From Raphanus sativus (lineage: Eukaryota; Streptophyta; Magnoliopsida; Brassicales; Brassicaceae): 64,000 bases of DNA. The notes under the pieces were generated by a model. That model saw nothing but the letters and a program-made list of their open reading frames with translations, searched no databases and had not been told where the DNA came from. The position numbers were made by a program, and so were the translations under genes. Shown here in pieces: positions 33,359 through 45,667 of the stretch (positions are counted from its first letter, which is position 1; the number at the start of each line of letters is the position of its first letter). The DNA lies in the NCBI RefSeq assembly GCF_000801105.2, contig NC_079518.1, forward strand, positions 20,564,800 to 20,628,799, written 5' to 3'.

Positions 33359-36268
33359 ATGCACCGCATCCACCTCGAAGAAGATGCAAAAACATCTATA
33401 GAACAGCAAAGGAGACTCAACCCAAAACTAAAAGAGGTAGTGAAAAAGGAAATAATTAAACTTCTGGATGCTGGAGTTATATATCCTATCTCAGATAGTA
33501 AATGGGTAAGCCATGTGCATGTTGTACCAAAGAAAGGTGGGATCACAGTGGTTAAAAACGATAAAGATGAACTTATCCCACACGCACTGTCACTGGACAC
33601 CGAATGTGATTGATTACAGGAAACTGAATGCTGCTACTAGAAAAGACCATTTTTCCTTACTTTCATCGATCAAATGTTGGAAAGACTGGCCAACCATAAA
33701 TATTATTGTTTTCTTGATGGATATTCGGGATTCTTCCAGATACCGATACATCCTGAAGATCAGGAAAAGACAACTTTTACTTGTCCTTACGGAACATTTG
33801 CATATCGCAGAATGCCATTTGGACTATGTGACGCACCAGCGACTTTCCAACGTTGCATGATGTCGATATTCACAGACATGATCGAGGATTTCATGGAGGT
33901 CTTTATGGACGATTTTTCGATTTACGGATCAAATTTAAGGATTGCCTGGACAACTTGTGCAAGGTATTGGAAAGATGCGAAGAAAAGAATCTTGTCCTCA
34001 ACTGGGAAAAATGCTATTTCATGGTAAACGATGGTATAGTCCTTGGACATAAAGTCTCCGCAGCTGGAATAGAAGTAGACAGAGCTAAAATTGAAGTAAT
34101 GACTGGTCTACCGGCACCCACAAACGTTAGAGACAAAAGGAGTTTCCTCAGACATGCCGGATTTTACAGACGATTTATACAAGATTTCAGTAAAATTGCT
34201 AGACCTCTGAATTATCTTTTGTGCAAAGAAGTTAAATTCGATTTTAAACCAGAATGCAAGGAAGCTTTCGAAGCACTAAATAAATCTCTTATAACTGCCC
34301 AGTCGTACAACCCCCGGATTGGAATCTCCCTTTCGAGATTATGTGCGATGCGAGTGATTTCGCAGTTGGAGCGGTTCTAGGACAACGAAAAGATAAGAAG
34401 CTGCACGCTATATACTATGCGAGTCGCACACTCGACGAAGCGCAACGGAATTACTCTACCACAGAAAAAGAGTTACTAGCAGTGGTTTATGCTTTCGAAA
34501 AAATTCCGCCAATACTTATTTGGAGCACATGTTATAGTCCACACTAATCATGCTGCCATCAAATATTTAATGCAGAAGAAAGATGCTAAACCAAGACTAA
34601 TAAGATGGATCTTACTACTCCAAGAGTTCGATATCGAGATCAAAGATAAAAGAGGAGTAGACAACGGTGTCGCTGATCATCTTTCAGGATTCGAATTGAG
34701 GAAAAAGTTCCTATAGACGATTTCTTTCCTACAGAGAATATAGCTCTTTTGGACACATCATTCATAGGTCACATATCGCTCATATCTGACGGATTGCTGG
34801 ACGAATCGAACGGCAAATTGACAACTGACACTACTGATGCAAGATCAATCATATCCATCAGCGACAGAACATCAACAGAACTTATTGACATACCAGTTAA
34901 GGTTGCTTGTAATGCTTTGAATCGTAACATATCTGATGTCTCTCTACAAGAAGCAAACGCGATTGGACGGAACATCAAAGATCGCCCTTGGTATGCCGAT
35001 ATAGTCAACTATTTAGCCGCTGATTTTGAACCAGAAAATTTAAAAGGTTATGAAAGAAAGAAATTCTTTCGTGAAGTTCAGAGATACCATTGGGATGAGC
35101 CCTATCTCTACAAGCATTGTTCTGATGGCATATATAGAAGATGCGTCTCTGAAGCTGAAATTCCGAACATTATTTACCAATGCACAGCTCTGATTACGCA
35201 AGACATTTCGCCACTTTTAAAACAGTTTCCAAAATTCTCCAAGCAGGATTTTGGTGGCCAACAACATTTCGCGATGTTCATGCTCATATAGCACAATGCG
35301 ACAGATGTCAGCGGAGAGGAAAAATAAGCAAGAGACATGAGATGGAACAAAAATTTATCTTGGAAGTAGAAGTTTTCGACTGTTGGGGGAATAGATTTTA
35401 TGGGTCCTTTCCCATCTTCTTACGGCAACAAATATATCCTGGTCGCTGTAGACTACGTCTCAAAATGGGTTGAGGCAGTTGCTTCCCCAACGAATGATGC
35501 ATCTGTAGTTATCAAACTTCTCAAGAGCATTATCTTCCCAAGATTTGGAGTTCCCAGAATAGTCATTAGTGACGGTGGGTCACACTTCATCAACAAGGTT
35601 TTCGACCGATTGCTTGAGAAGAATGGTGTCCACCATCGAGTAGCTACACCCTATCACCCACAAACCAGTGGACAAGTGGAAGTTTCGAACCGACAAATCA
35701 AAGGAAATCTTGGAGAAGACTGTCCGAATAGACAGGAAAGATTGGTCTCGCAAACTAGACAATGCCTTATGGGCATATCGGACCGCCTATAAAACACCAC
35801 TGGGAACGACACCCTTTCACTTGCTGTACGGAAAATCATGCCATTTACTAGTTGAACTGGAGCACAAGGCAGCCTGGGCAACCAAATTATTAAATTTTGA
35901 TATTAAGCCAGCTGTCGAGAGACGACTAATTCAGCTCAACGAGCTCGATGAAATACGACATTTGGCATATGAAAATTCGAAGCTATATAAGGAACGAACA
36001 AAAGCTTATCACGATAAGAAAATCATATCTAGACACTTTGAACCGAATGATCAAGTTCTCCTATATAACTCCAGATTAAACCTTTTCCCTGGAAACTAAA
36101 ATCTCGTTGGTTAGGACCTTTTACAATCAAGGAAGTAAAACCTTCCGGAGCACTAACGATCGTTAGTGAAGAAGGCGACGAGTTCACAGTAAACGGGCAG
36201 CGAGTAAAACATTATTGGGCCAAACCACCAGGTATAAAGCCCCTTCCGCTGCTACCACCCGATGATAA
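33359..36268 (+). pseudogene. Athila pol, copy 2: reverse transcriptase, RNase H and integrase
   Basis: Same domains as copy 1: RT with VFMDDFSIYG (about 33903), RNase H with [16 protein letters not shown] at 34341, integrase zinc region [14 protein letters not shown] (about 35280), core with [13 protein letters not shown] (about 35446), second Asp in VISDGGSHF (about 35565), and QTSGQVEV with the Glu (about 35670). The integrase core here is in one frame (35400-35792), unlike copy 1. Shared breaks near 33937 and 34311, plus private ones near 33604, 33660, 34500, 35185 and 36096, keep it from being one ORF. Confidence 0.9.
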
Positions 36269-37100
36269 CTAAAAACAGTTATCCTAAGTCAAGCTAAAGA
36301 CTTTAAACTAAGCGCTGAATGGGAGGCAACCCATTTTTCTTTTTATTTTTAATTCATTTTTCATTTAATTTTTCATCCTTATTTTTAATTTTTTTTCTCA
36401 TTTTAATTTTTATTTATATTCATATTTATTTTTACTTAATTCATTTAGTTAAAAATTTTAATCCCTAGTTAGTACCATTTTTATTATTTTCAAAGCATTC
36501 ACTTTCACATATGCATAAAAATTGATCGATATCAACAAGGTTGTATCGATCGACACGGGGATGTCGAGGCAACTTCTCATTTAACTCGACATCCGCCTCT
36601 TCTTTCCTTATTTCGCAAACCCTAGCCGAATCCTAAAACTCCTTTTCTCTCTCGATTCTTGACGATTTCCGTTGAATCTTTGCCCAAAACCACTCGATTT
36701 CAAGCCCTCCATCTGTTTTCATTCGCATTTCTCTCATTATCCAAGGTATTGGTCTGAAATTCTCTTTGGATTGAAACCCTAAGGTTTGGGTTTTGAATTG
36801 AGAAAATCGGGTCGATTTGGTGCAATTCTAGGGCGTTTAGATGTTTAAACCGGTTATCTAGGTGCTAGGATAGTTTGTTATGCTCCAATCCTCTCTTTCG
36901 ATTCGTTTTCGTATGAACTGTTGAAATTGCAGGTTTTGCGAGTCGCTATCGATCGACACAGACTTTGTCCTGTCGGTCGATTCCCGATTCTCTGACGAAC
37001 ACTGATTTGATCAATCGATCGACACACACGAGTGTGCATCGGTCGATATTACTCTCTTTCGCGAACCAATGCTAACTTACTCATTTTACTTTCTTTTCAG
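36269..37100 (+). other. Athila untranslated spacer between pol and env-like, copy 2
   Basis: Same layout as copy 1: T-rich tract, ATCGATCGAC words (36527-36560, 36948-37050), then TTTACTTTCTTTTCAG immediately before the ATG at 37101. Confidence 0.75.
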
Positions 37101-38638
37101 ATGAGCACAGATTCGGACACTGAGAGAGAGAGGAGGACGAAGAGGAGGAGTGATCCCGCTGGCCCATCAAACCGCCGACAACCTCGAGTCCCGAGGGACG
37201 ACGAGAGGCCTCCATGGCCACATGTGGATAAGACCCCCATCACTTACAGGGAGGGTCACGACTTCTCGGATCCAAGGGCAGTCATCTCCAGCAGAGAGTG
37301 TCTCGATAGAGAGTTCACAGAGCAGTGGGACGACTACGACAGCCTGCACTACAACGCCTGGATCGATGTCGACATCGAGCCTACACGCTTCATTGACCCG
37401 GAGGTCACACAGAAGATGCGGATCCAGGATGATCTATACGCGATGATTTCTCAGCTCGGTTGGGCACCATAGCCACGCACGCCTACGACCTCCACGTTCC
37501 GTTGGTGCGCCAGTTCATGGCCTCTGTCCGTCTCACCTACCGCCATGACGGTCCTAAAGTCGCGGGCGACGGCGTTCTCTCTTTCTTTGCTCGAGGGAAG
37601 AGATACTCGATCACCATCCCCCAGCTCTGCAGCATTTTCGGTTTTGAGGAGGATGCGACATCTTGCAGGTTCTCGCCTCTCCCTGGTGCAAGCGACTTCT
37701 GGAAGATCATAGGCACATGCAGTTGGAGCGGCTCAGCGACTCAGTCTGACGTTCGTCACCCGACTCTATGCTACTTCCTACGGGCTATTGCCAACACTCT
37801 GTTGTGCAAGATGGAGCCCAACAAGGTGCGCCTACATGATCTCTCACTGCTCTTTCCAGCAGTGAACGGCCTGGTCGATCTCTCTCACCTCGACACTGCG
37901 GGACTGGTAGTCCCCAACCTTGGAGCTCTCTTCGCCGAGCATCTGATCTCACTGAAGAAGAAACCCTTCTCGGGTTCGGGTAGGAAGAAGGAGAGTGTGG
38001 GTAGTCTTCTCACACCGATCTTTGAGTTCTGTGGTGTCCGTTTGGACAGGAGTACCGCGGACCGTCGCCATCTCTTCATGGACGAGCAGCATCTGATGAA
38101 CTGCGGCTGGCTCAAGGAGCGCCTTCTCTGGTTTTTCAGGATTGACCGCCGTTTCCGTATGTTTCAGCTCCCACATGCATCACTCACTGACTTCGACCAT
38201 CAGGTCGACAGGATCCGGTTCAGGCCCGACGACGAGTTCCTATTGGATTTCACCACCGAGTCTCGCCAGGAACCGATGGAGCGTGGTGTTGGAAGATTGC
38301 AGGCAGCACCCGCAGCTCCCCTTCCTGACTTCCCGGACATACCAGACGTCCCGATGCCTGAGGCAGACTTTCAGAGGACGGTCATGAGTGCTCTGCGAGC
38401 CATCTGGGCTAGAGTCACGCGACCACCATGTGTGAGCAGGAGGAGTGTCAGAGCAACAGACCCAGGACCATCTCACCAGTACCAGCAGGAGGAGGACGAG
38501 GAGGACACCGACTATCCTTCTTACTTTTTCTCTTTCTCTTTCAGACTTTTTATTTTTATGCTTATGTTTCGTATTTGTAGGATTTATGTTCTTAAACTTA
38601 TCTATGTTTTATGCTTTAGCACTATTTCGTATGTTTAA
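37101..38638 (+). pseudogene. Athila env-like protein (ATHILA ORF1 family), copy 2, one frame break
   Basis: Two overlapping frames, 37101-37472 and 37460-38638, part at a G run near 37459. The second frame (392 codons with alternative start) holds CSIFGFEEDATSCRF, LLFPAVNGLVDLSHLDTAGL, CGVRLDRSTADRR and a Pro/acidic tail (QQEEDEEDTDYP), then a very hydrophobic C-terminus (FFSFSFRLFIFMLMF onward) that could span a membrane. The family is ATHILA ORF1/env-like. An acceptor-like TTTTCAG sits right at the ATG, which would allow expression from a spliced RNA. It is the better of the two copies, with a total span of about 510 codons. Confidence 0.88.
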
Positions 38639-38954
38639 TTTCTTTGTGTTTGGACTGACAACAGAGCTAACTTGAGTGTCAAGCTAGACGAGTGAGTGAG
38701 TCCCGTGCTAACACATTATCACACATTCTGTCTGATACTGTCGATCGATACCGTCTATGGTACATCGATCGACAGGAAAGACAGAAAGGTACGACACTTT
38801 GCTTCATTATCTCCACTTCTAACTTTTATATTTATATATTTCCCTCTTATTATTACACCGAGACGGTGTAATTTAAGTCTGGGGGAGAGTGTTACTAACA
38901 TTTATCAATTATCATCTATTTTCCAAAAATTAAAATCATTTTTCGAGTCAAAAA

Positions 38955-38990
<36 letters not shown>

Positions 38991-39884
38991 TAATGATTTT
39001 CTAAACCACTCTTTAGCGTTACTCTAGACTTATTTACCATTGATAGCACTAGAGATACCAAAGTGGATCAACCTGTCAGTTAGCCACACTTGCCCAGATT
39101 GTCTAAAGGAACCGAATCTAGCCTCCAACCTAATACTGACTAGTTTAGCTTGTCTTGGGGCTTGGTATACATCGGATCGGAATCCTCCTACAAGACTGAA
39201 AAGGTACAAGTCTGTGCAATTCTAGTCTCCTTCCTTCTCTCTTCGGCATCTCAAGATCTAAGTTTATAAAGAAAAGATTGAAATGATTTCTTGAGAGGCA
39301 GAGGTGTAGGAGTGATTCCTGCAACCCCAGTATTCTAAATCTCAAGAATGATCACACATTGTGGAAACGAGGGGTAGGAGTGATTCCTGCGACCCCATTA
39401 TTCGCTACACTTTGCCAAAAATGTATGAGTTACAATGCAAATGTCAATTAAATGGACTAGATGCCTATGTGGCATCGAAACCTGTTGAAATTGAAACTAA
39501 TAAGAGATTCAGAGAAGAGAGATGAAAAGAGAAAAGAATAAGAAAAGACTACCTGCTCAGGAAACTTGTTTGAGTTGAATCCATGTGTCTTTTGATCGAT
39601 ACTTCCAAGGTAAAGCACACATTTTTATTTTATGTTAAGAAATGAGGTTAGTAAAGGAGAATTTTAGACAAGATCTGCTAAGTTGTTGGATAGATGAATC
39701 TGGTTGCTAGACTAGGATAAGGTATAAACGTGCATTTGTGGTTGAGACCGTTTAGATTCTTATGACGAAGACGTGAGGATTTTTAAGTTCTCAAAGACAA
39801 GAGTCATGTTGTTTTCAAACCTCCTTCGGAGAGATTACTGATTGTTTTGCTTGAGGACAAACAAAAGCGTAAGTCTGGGGGAGT
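38639..39884 (+). other. Athila 3' untranslated region with polypurine tract, copy 2 and unique end
   Basis: It repeats the 31053-31913 landmarks, including an internal AAGTCTGGGGGAGAG (38875) and a TA run (38958-38990). From 39478 the sequence is unique. It ends AAGCGTAAGTCTGGGGGAGT, with the true polypurine tract GGGGGAG (39877-39883) next to the 3' LTR. Confidence 0.8.
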
Positions 39885-41206
39885 TGATATACCATGAATT
39901 TCACCCGTTTTTAGCCATGGTATATGAGATTTTTCAATCATATTTATTACGTTTTCAAAGTGTTTTAGAGTATTTTCAGGCACATGTACTTAATTGAAGA
40001 AAGCAATACTTTTAAGGCATTTTTGGAGTATTCTCACGAATGAAGAATTGACCGATAGGAATCATTCGAGATCGGACGATTAGAGTCAATTACAATCGAT
40101 CGACAGAGATGGAAGAGTGTCGATCGATATTTAGCCATTCGATGGATTATGATTTAGAAGATTTTCAAGTATCACAAAGTGTGCTATTTACACAATTAGT
40201 CCCTGGCCGCCTGTTAGGCTTTATATACTAGGGTTTTGTATCGTTTTAGAGGCAGACTTCCCTAGAGACCTATTGGAGAAGAGAAGCACTTTGGCTACCT
40301 TAGGAGAAGAGTTAGAGTTAGAGAGATAGATCTGAGACTGCAAAACAGAGAAGATCTTGAACTCCCTTTTTATCTTACTCATTACTCTTTGTGTTCCTTA
40401 TTTCATATTAAGTTTTATTCAAACCATCATGATCTTGTCTCTCATGAATATGTCTGAGTAAACCTAATTGTTAGATTTAGGTTTCTCATAAGGGTGAATC
40501 ATGTGATGGGATTGTGATAATTGTTAGGGTGATTAAACTAGTTCTTTCACTTAGTTATTCTTAATACTAGATTTAGGATTGATCACCCTTAAATCTAGAT
40601 CTTAGGTTTGAAGAGATAACCAATTGTATACTCTCCTTACCCTGAAACAAACTAAAGTGATCTAACTGACTAGACTCATGCGAAAGGTGTTCTAGATCAT
40701 TAGAGAACGTGTTCAACCAAATCGATAATGCTTGCTAGAATTACCATCGATCGATACAACCATCGTTGTAGCGATCGATTGTATGAAAGGTGTATCGATC
40801 GATTAGACAAAAGTCATATCGATCGACTCTTTTCCGAGATCAACAAACGACAGTTGAGATCCGGGATCTAGTAAAGGGGACCCTACTGGCCGTACCAATT
40901 GATTGAGTTCAAGTACTAAAGCCCTAATGTCACTTTCAAACTGCATAAATTCATGCCCGAGAAATACCTGAATCTAGCTATTATCCTCATTTAGAAACAA
41001 CCTTCACTTCAGTTACTGAACAACTCCCTTGTTCACATTAATATTTACTGCTTTAAAACATATAAAACCTTAAGTCTATCTTTATTTCTATTTAATTAAG
41101 CCTTCAAGTAATCCTAGAGTCCTTGTGTATTCGATCCCTAAGTACTGCATCTGAACCTCTTATTTGAGAGAGTAATTCACTTTTTAGGGTAATTTGAGTG
41201 ATATCA
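39885..41206 (+). repeat. Athila 3' LTR
   Basis: 1322-bp partner of the 5' LTR, with TGATATACC..GTGATATCA ends followed by the ATAAT target copy. Confidence 0.95.
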
Positions 41207-41224
41207 ATAATTTGGGCTTCGAAT

Positions 41225-41249
41225 ATTGTTAACCGTTCGTAACTTCCCT
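41225..41249 (+). repeat. 25-bp direct repeat right of the Athila element
   Basis: Exact copy of 21462-21486. Confidence 0.85.
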
Positions 41250-41739
41250 ATGTTCCTGTTTTTATGTTCAAATAAAAATAACAAATAATTTGGACTGAAT
41301 ATTGACAAAAGGACCAAGCCTTACCATATGATACATGTACATACTTACAAAACTTATCTATTCTATTAAATTCATATCATACAGAATATGATTATACTAA
41401 CACACAAACATAAAAATTATGTTTCTTTAAAAAATAAAATTAAAACTAAAACTAAACAACTAAAATTAAAATTAAAAATTATGATCATGATCCGATATTC
41501 TACAGATTTTAGTTTAACGGGTTTTAAATAGATTTCTACATTTGGACCCGCCCTTTTATATTTTTAGTTTTATATTCTTTTAAAATTTTAATTTTTATAT
41601 TTATATGTTTTAGTCATATTTGTGTTTTTCATTGTATAACATTTCTCTTAAATAATTAATAGGAGGTTTTAATCATTGTATTAAAATAGTTTGACCATAC
41701 ATATATCAATATGTTATGTTTCTATTTTAATAGTATTGA
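41250..41739. other. AT-rich DNA with a degenerate Helitron-like copy
   Basis: 41545-41736 resembles the interior of the Helitron at 41740 (shared TTTTAGTTTTATATT-type and AATAATTAATAGGAGGTTTTAA segments) and ends in a TATTAAAATAGAAAC-like 5' motif on minus. It lacks a CTAG terminus. TCTATTCTATTAAATTC at 41357 is another possible 5' end on plus. No genes. Confidence 0.45.
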
Positions 41740-42226
41740 CTAGATTCAGATTTGCCTTTAAAAGAGCTGGTATATTTTTTGTTTTACATATTTTAGAAAT
41801 TTAATTTTTATATTTATGTTTTTAATCATATTTATATTTTTCTTTGTATAATATTTCTTTTAAATAATTAATAAGAGGTTTTAATAATTATCGTAAAGTA
41901 ATTTGACCACACATATATCAATAGGTCATATTCCTGTTTTAGTATATTGATATTATATAATGAAAAAAGAACTTAAATAAAAACATAAATATAAAAATTA
42001 AATTTATAAAAAAATGTAAAACAATTAAATCTAGTATATTATTAAATTTTAAATGAAAAGATATCAAAAAATATTATGATATCAAAAGATATCATGATTA
42101 TAGTAGTTTAAAGATTCTTTACATTATTATTTTTATTAAATTACATTTAATAAAAAAATTAAAAATGGTCTAACTTAAAAAATCACATATGAAATGAAGT
42201 TGTGACTTCTGTTTTAATATAATAGA
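41740..42226 (-). mobile_element. Non-autonomous Helitron
   Basis: On minus it begins TCTATTATATTAAAACAG (42226 downward) and ends CTAG next to T (41743-41740). The 3' subterminal part, though degraded, aligns with the Helitron ending at 58817. The interior is AT-rich without coding. Confidence 0.65.
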
Positions 42227-43137
42227 TACGGTAATTAAGTCTCAGAGATATGCGACGACGACGCACGCGTGCCTTTTGTGGTCATTACAACGATCGGAAA
42301 ACACGTGTCGAGGGATCAATGGTGTTGGTTCATCCTTCATACGTGTGACTATAAGATCCGAAGCTGTTTGCTTTGAAAGTCGAAAATACCCTCGGAGCCC
42401 TTCCTTCCGGCTTCCGGAACTAGACAAAAGCGCATTATCTGATGATTATCACATTAAATTATTAGTCTTAAAGCAAGCACTCATTGAGTAGCCCCACATA
42501 TTAAGGAGAACTAACTATATCATTACCACACATTCTTGTGTACTAACTTAATGCTTTACTAAATAAGTTTTAAAATGTTTATTTTGCTAGGATATTTTAA
42601 AAAGGAAAACATTTTATTTTATAAATCTCCTTTTTATTTACAATTAAAAATAAAAAATAATATTAAATACTCTTTTATATTTTTGTTTAAAATTTTATAA
42701 AAGAAAAATCGGTCATATAACCTATTATAGTTATCTTATTTTTAGAATTTCAGAAAAAATAAATTGTTATCAATATATATTTTTTATCATAAATTTTTAT
42801 TAATTTTATAATTCTCACTAGATATATTTAATCATATCAATTAGCAGCTCTGAAGAACCAAACTAAATATAATGTTTACAATTATATATTCCTTAGGATT
42901 TTAGTAAAGTAAATTAGTATTAACTAAACTATTTTTAGATCTTTTTTGTTTATGATATTTTAAAAAGGAAAATTTCTACAAAAAGTATAACTAAAGTCCA
43001 ATAAAGAAAACTATCAGAGAATAACCTATCTCTCTCTCTATATATATATATTTGTATATATAGAAAAACATACCTCTACAGCCGCTTCCATTGATTCCAG
43101 AATTTTTGAGATAATGGCGTCTTTGGATGACTACTGG
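42227..43137. other. Intergenic DNA with a GC-richer island
   Basis: 42237-42430 is GC-rich against the background and contains ACGCACGCGTGCC, ACACGTGTCG (G-box core) and TACGTGTG. The rest is AT-rich, with CT and TA runs at 43029-43062. The island might be a promoter remnant. No gene start was identified. Confidence 0.4.
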
Positions 43138-44823
43138 TGTAACATCCGCTTTCCCCCGATACCGACCGGGGTTATCGAAAGGGAGTTATAGACACGATTA
43201 TACTTTTATAGGCAACCCGCCGTGTCAGTTACTGGTCCCAAGAGTCGACGGTCGCATTGCTTTCTTTGAAATTCCGATCCACCCGTATCCATATACTTCT
43301 ACTTACAGTCCTGCGCACAGGGAATGGAAAGGGAGGGTCCGAGTATTGGGTTACTCAGTGAAGTGACTCTAGACCAGCCTGTCCGTAAGACACTCTACAT
43401 TACTCTATGCGAGAACCAGAACTGACTAGCTACTACAATCAACAATGCATAATAAAACATTTCATAACAACATCATTTCTAGCAACCTAGCTGTCAATTA
43501 ATACAACGAACTCAGTCATTCCTACACAACACTCATTAATAGAATAGTCTCACTCGACAAACACAACCAGAGCAAACTGACTCCAATCAACCTAGACGTA
43601 GGACCTATAGCCATTTACGGACGTCCCACCTCGTGCCGGCCTATCATGGAAGGGGCGCCCTCTCTCGGGAAATCCGTCCCCCTCTCCAGCATCCAAAAGG
43701 CTACCCGGATTGCAGCACGTTGGCCCACTGGCTCTGTCTGCCCCCGGTCATTCATAGCCAGACACAGCCATTTTTCGGCTTGACTCGATCCTATGGCGCC
43801 TACACTTTTTCTTATTTGTATCCCGCCCTCGCGCGGTATCTTTCACATCACAACACTTCCCGTGGGTACCTCTTGTTAGGCTACTGTCCCACGGGTCCTA
43901 GACTCTAGACGCACACCCGTTCTTGGTTGTCCAAGCAGGACTACAAACAAGGTTCATTGACACTTCCACTTTCACATTCACATTCTTTAACTCATACTTT
44001 TACTTCCACTTTCACATACTCAAACCACTTGCACTTAGACTTTTACTCATACTCAAGACGCCACCCGTTCTCGGTGTCCCACACAAGTCACTTAGCACAA
44101 GAGTAATATGAACAATCACTAAACATGATGCTAAGGAATTCTCTACCACCACATGGGACCAAGCAAGCATACACTCAAACATCACAAACAATAACCACAT
44201 TAACACAAGACAGTCCATTAATGTCCCTTTTAAACAGTGTGAAGGTTCTTATGCAGCATGATTCATGCACCTAACAACCTAGTATCCAACATGATCTACC
44301 AACTTAACTCACAAACAATGACTGACCAGATCTAGATCAACCAAGGATAATATAAAGAACTTGAAAGAGACTGGGTTCGGATCACCTCACCTTAACCTAG
44401 ATCTGAATCTGGAACAAGAGACAAAGGGGAAAACGGATTCTGATCTGATCACCACCACACCACCACGCCACACGGCTTTCACCACCACCACCACCAATCC
44501 GACGCCGGCAAGGAGAGAGAGAGAAGGCGCCGAGGTTAGAGAGAGGAGAGATCGCGAGGAGAGGGAGAGAGAGATCACGCGGAAGGAGAGAGAAAGGAGA
44601 GAAGAGAGAGACGGCGGCGCAGGGGAGAGAGCTTGACGGCTAGGGCTTCCAGTCTCCGGGAATCTCTGCAGAGCTTCGCTTCTGTTTCTGATGGGGAGAA
44701 GAGAAGGGGGCTGCAGTTCTATTTATAGGGAACTGCAGAGAACCCTAGGTTTTTCACAAACGGGCCGTAGAGAAGCCCATACTCTCTTTAAAAAAAAATC
44801 AAGCCCGGAATAGGGATGTTACA
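43138..44823 (-). repeat. 3' LTR of the gag-bearing element (1686 bp)
   Basis: TGTAACATCC..GGATGTTACA ends. On minus a TATA box (CTATAAATAG) is only about 95 bp from the U3 start and is followed by a strongly CT-rich leader (complement of 44500-44640), typical of a plant promoter and 5' leader. Confidence 0.85.
44720..44727 (-). promoter_or_regulatory. TATA box in the 3' LTR
   Basis: TATAAATA on minus with a CT-rich tract downstream. The equivalent region is missing from the 5' LTR. Confidence 0.55.
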
Positions 44824-45667
44824 AACTCCCCCACTTAAATGGAATTCGTCCCCGAATTCCGCGTGCGGGTCTCCATTTCTTAACATCCCTTATCCAAGCG
44901 GTCAACTAAGCATCGTCGTCTTCCAACGGTTTCTGCAATCCAGGATATCCCTCGGTACTATCTCGTTGCGGCTTTATACTATTCCCAGGTCACTTCAGAC
45001 GGTATTACTTGCTTCGAGGTTCCATAGATCTTCTTTGCTTTGTCCTTAGTTCTCCCCCACTTCGATCAAGCATAAAAGGTTCTTAAACGATCTATCTTAC
45101 TTTCCTTGTACAAGTACCTCCAGAAGTCCAATAGGTTGTAAGATTGCGCAAGCATTCATCAGCAGTATATGTACCCTCCACCTTCTTCCTATTGCAGCAC
45201 ATAAGCTTGCTACTCAGGTCTGTCTGTCCGTCTTGACGATCCCATTTCCATATGGTACATATAACTTTTGTGTCAACTCCATACAGATTCACTAATAAAA
45301 TCGTCCTCGACTAACATGCTTCAACTCAGAATCTATGTCAGAACACTAAAGGTAACACCTTGTTCCCCATGACTGGTCGAATTCCCGGCTTAAACTCATT
45401 CGTCCGGATCGGAAATACACCCACATAATCACACATCACCCCCAGGAAACAAACCAGTCACTAACACTTTGCTCAGGGTCTTTAAAACCAACAAACGAAT
45501 TTGATAAATAGAATGGAGTAGGACTACAATCGTTTAGAAAAGCTCAAGACATCTGTACAAACACAGAATGCCCATAGAAATGGAAAACACCAAAGCCAAC
45601 AATAATAAATAACTCAATCAAACAAAAGCGCGAGTCCTACTCCTACGAAATGATCAAATGGCCTCAG

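Larger units (their letters stand above)
21506..41206 (+). mobile_element. Athila-lineage Ty3 LTR retrotransposon, interior duplicated around an N gap
   Basis: LTRs at 21506-22823 and 39885-41206 begin TGATATACCATG and end GAGTGATATCA, and are flanked by perfect ATAAT duplications (21501-21505 and 41207-41211). A primer-binding site TGGCGCCGTTGCCGG (22828-22842) fits the 3' end of tRNA-Asp, as in Athila. A purine tract (GGGGGAG) precedes the 3' LTR. Gene order is gag, protease, RT, RNase H, integrase, env-like. 24437-31913 and 32014-39477 are near-identical and meet at a 100-N gap. Without the duplicate the element would be about 12.1 kb, normal for Athila. By eye the LTRs differ at a few percent of sites. 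Confidence 0.95.

Noticed and set aside
24437..39477. Two nested or tandem Athila elements
   Set aside because: There is no second LTR pair or target duplication at the inner junction, and the junction is an N gap. False duplication fits better.
43633..43908. 91-residue frame in the 1.7-kb LTR
   Set aside because: It lies in the LTR leader with no domain. The same region is absent from the truncated partner.
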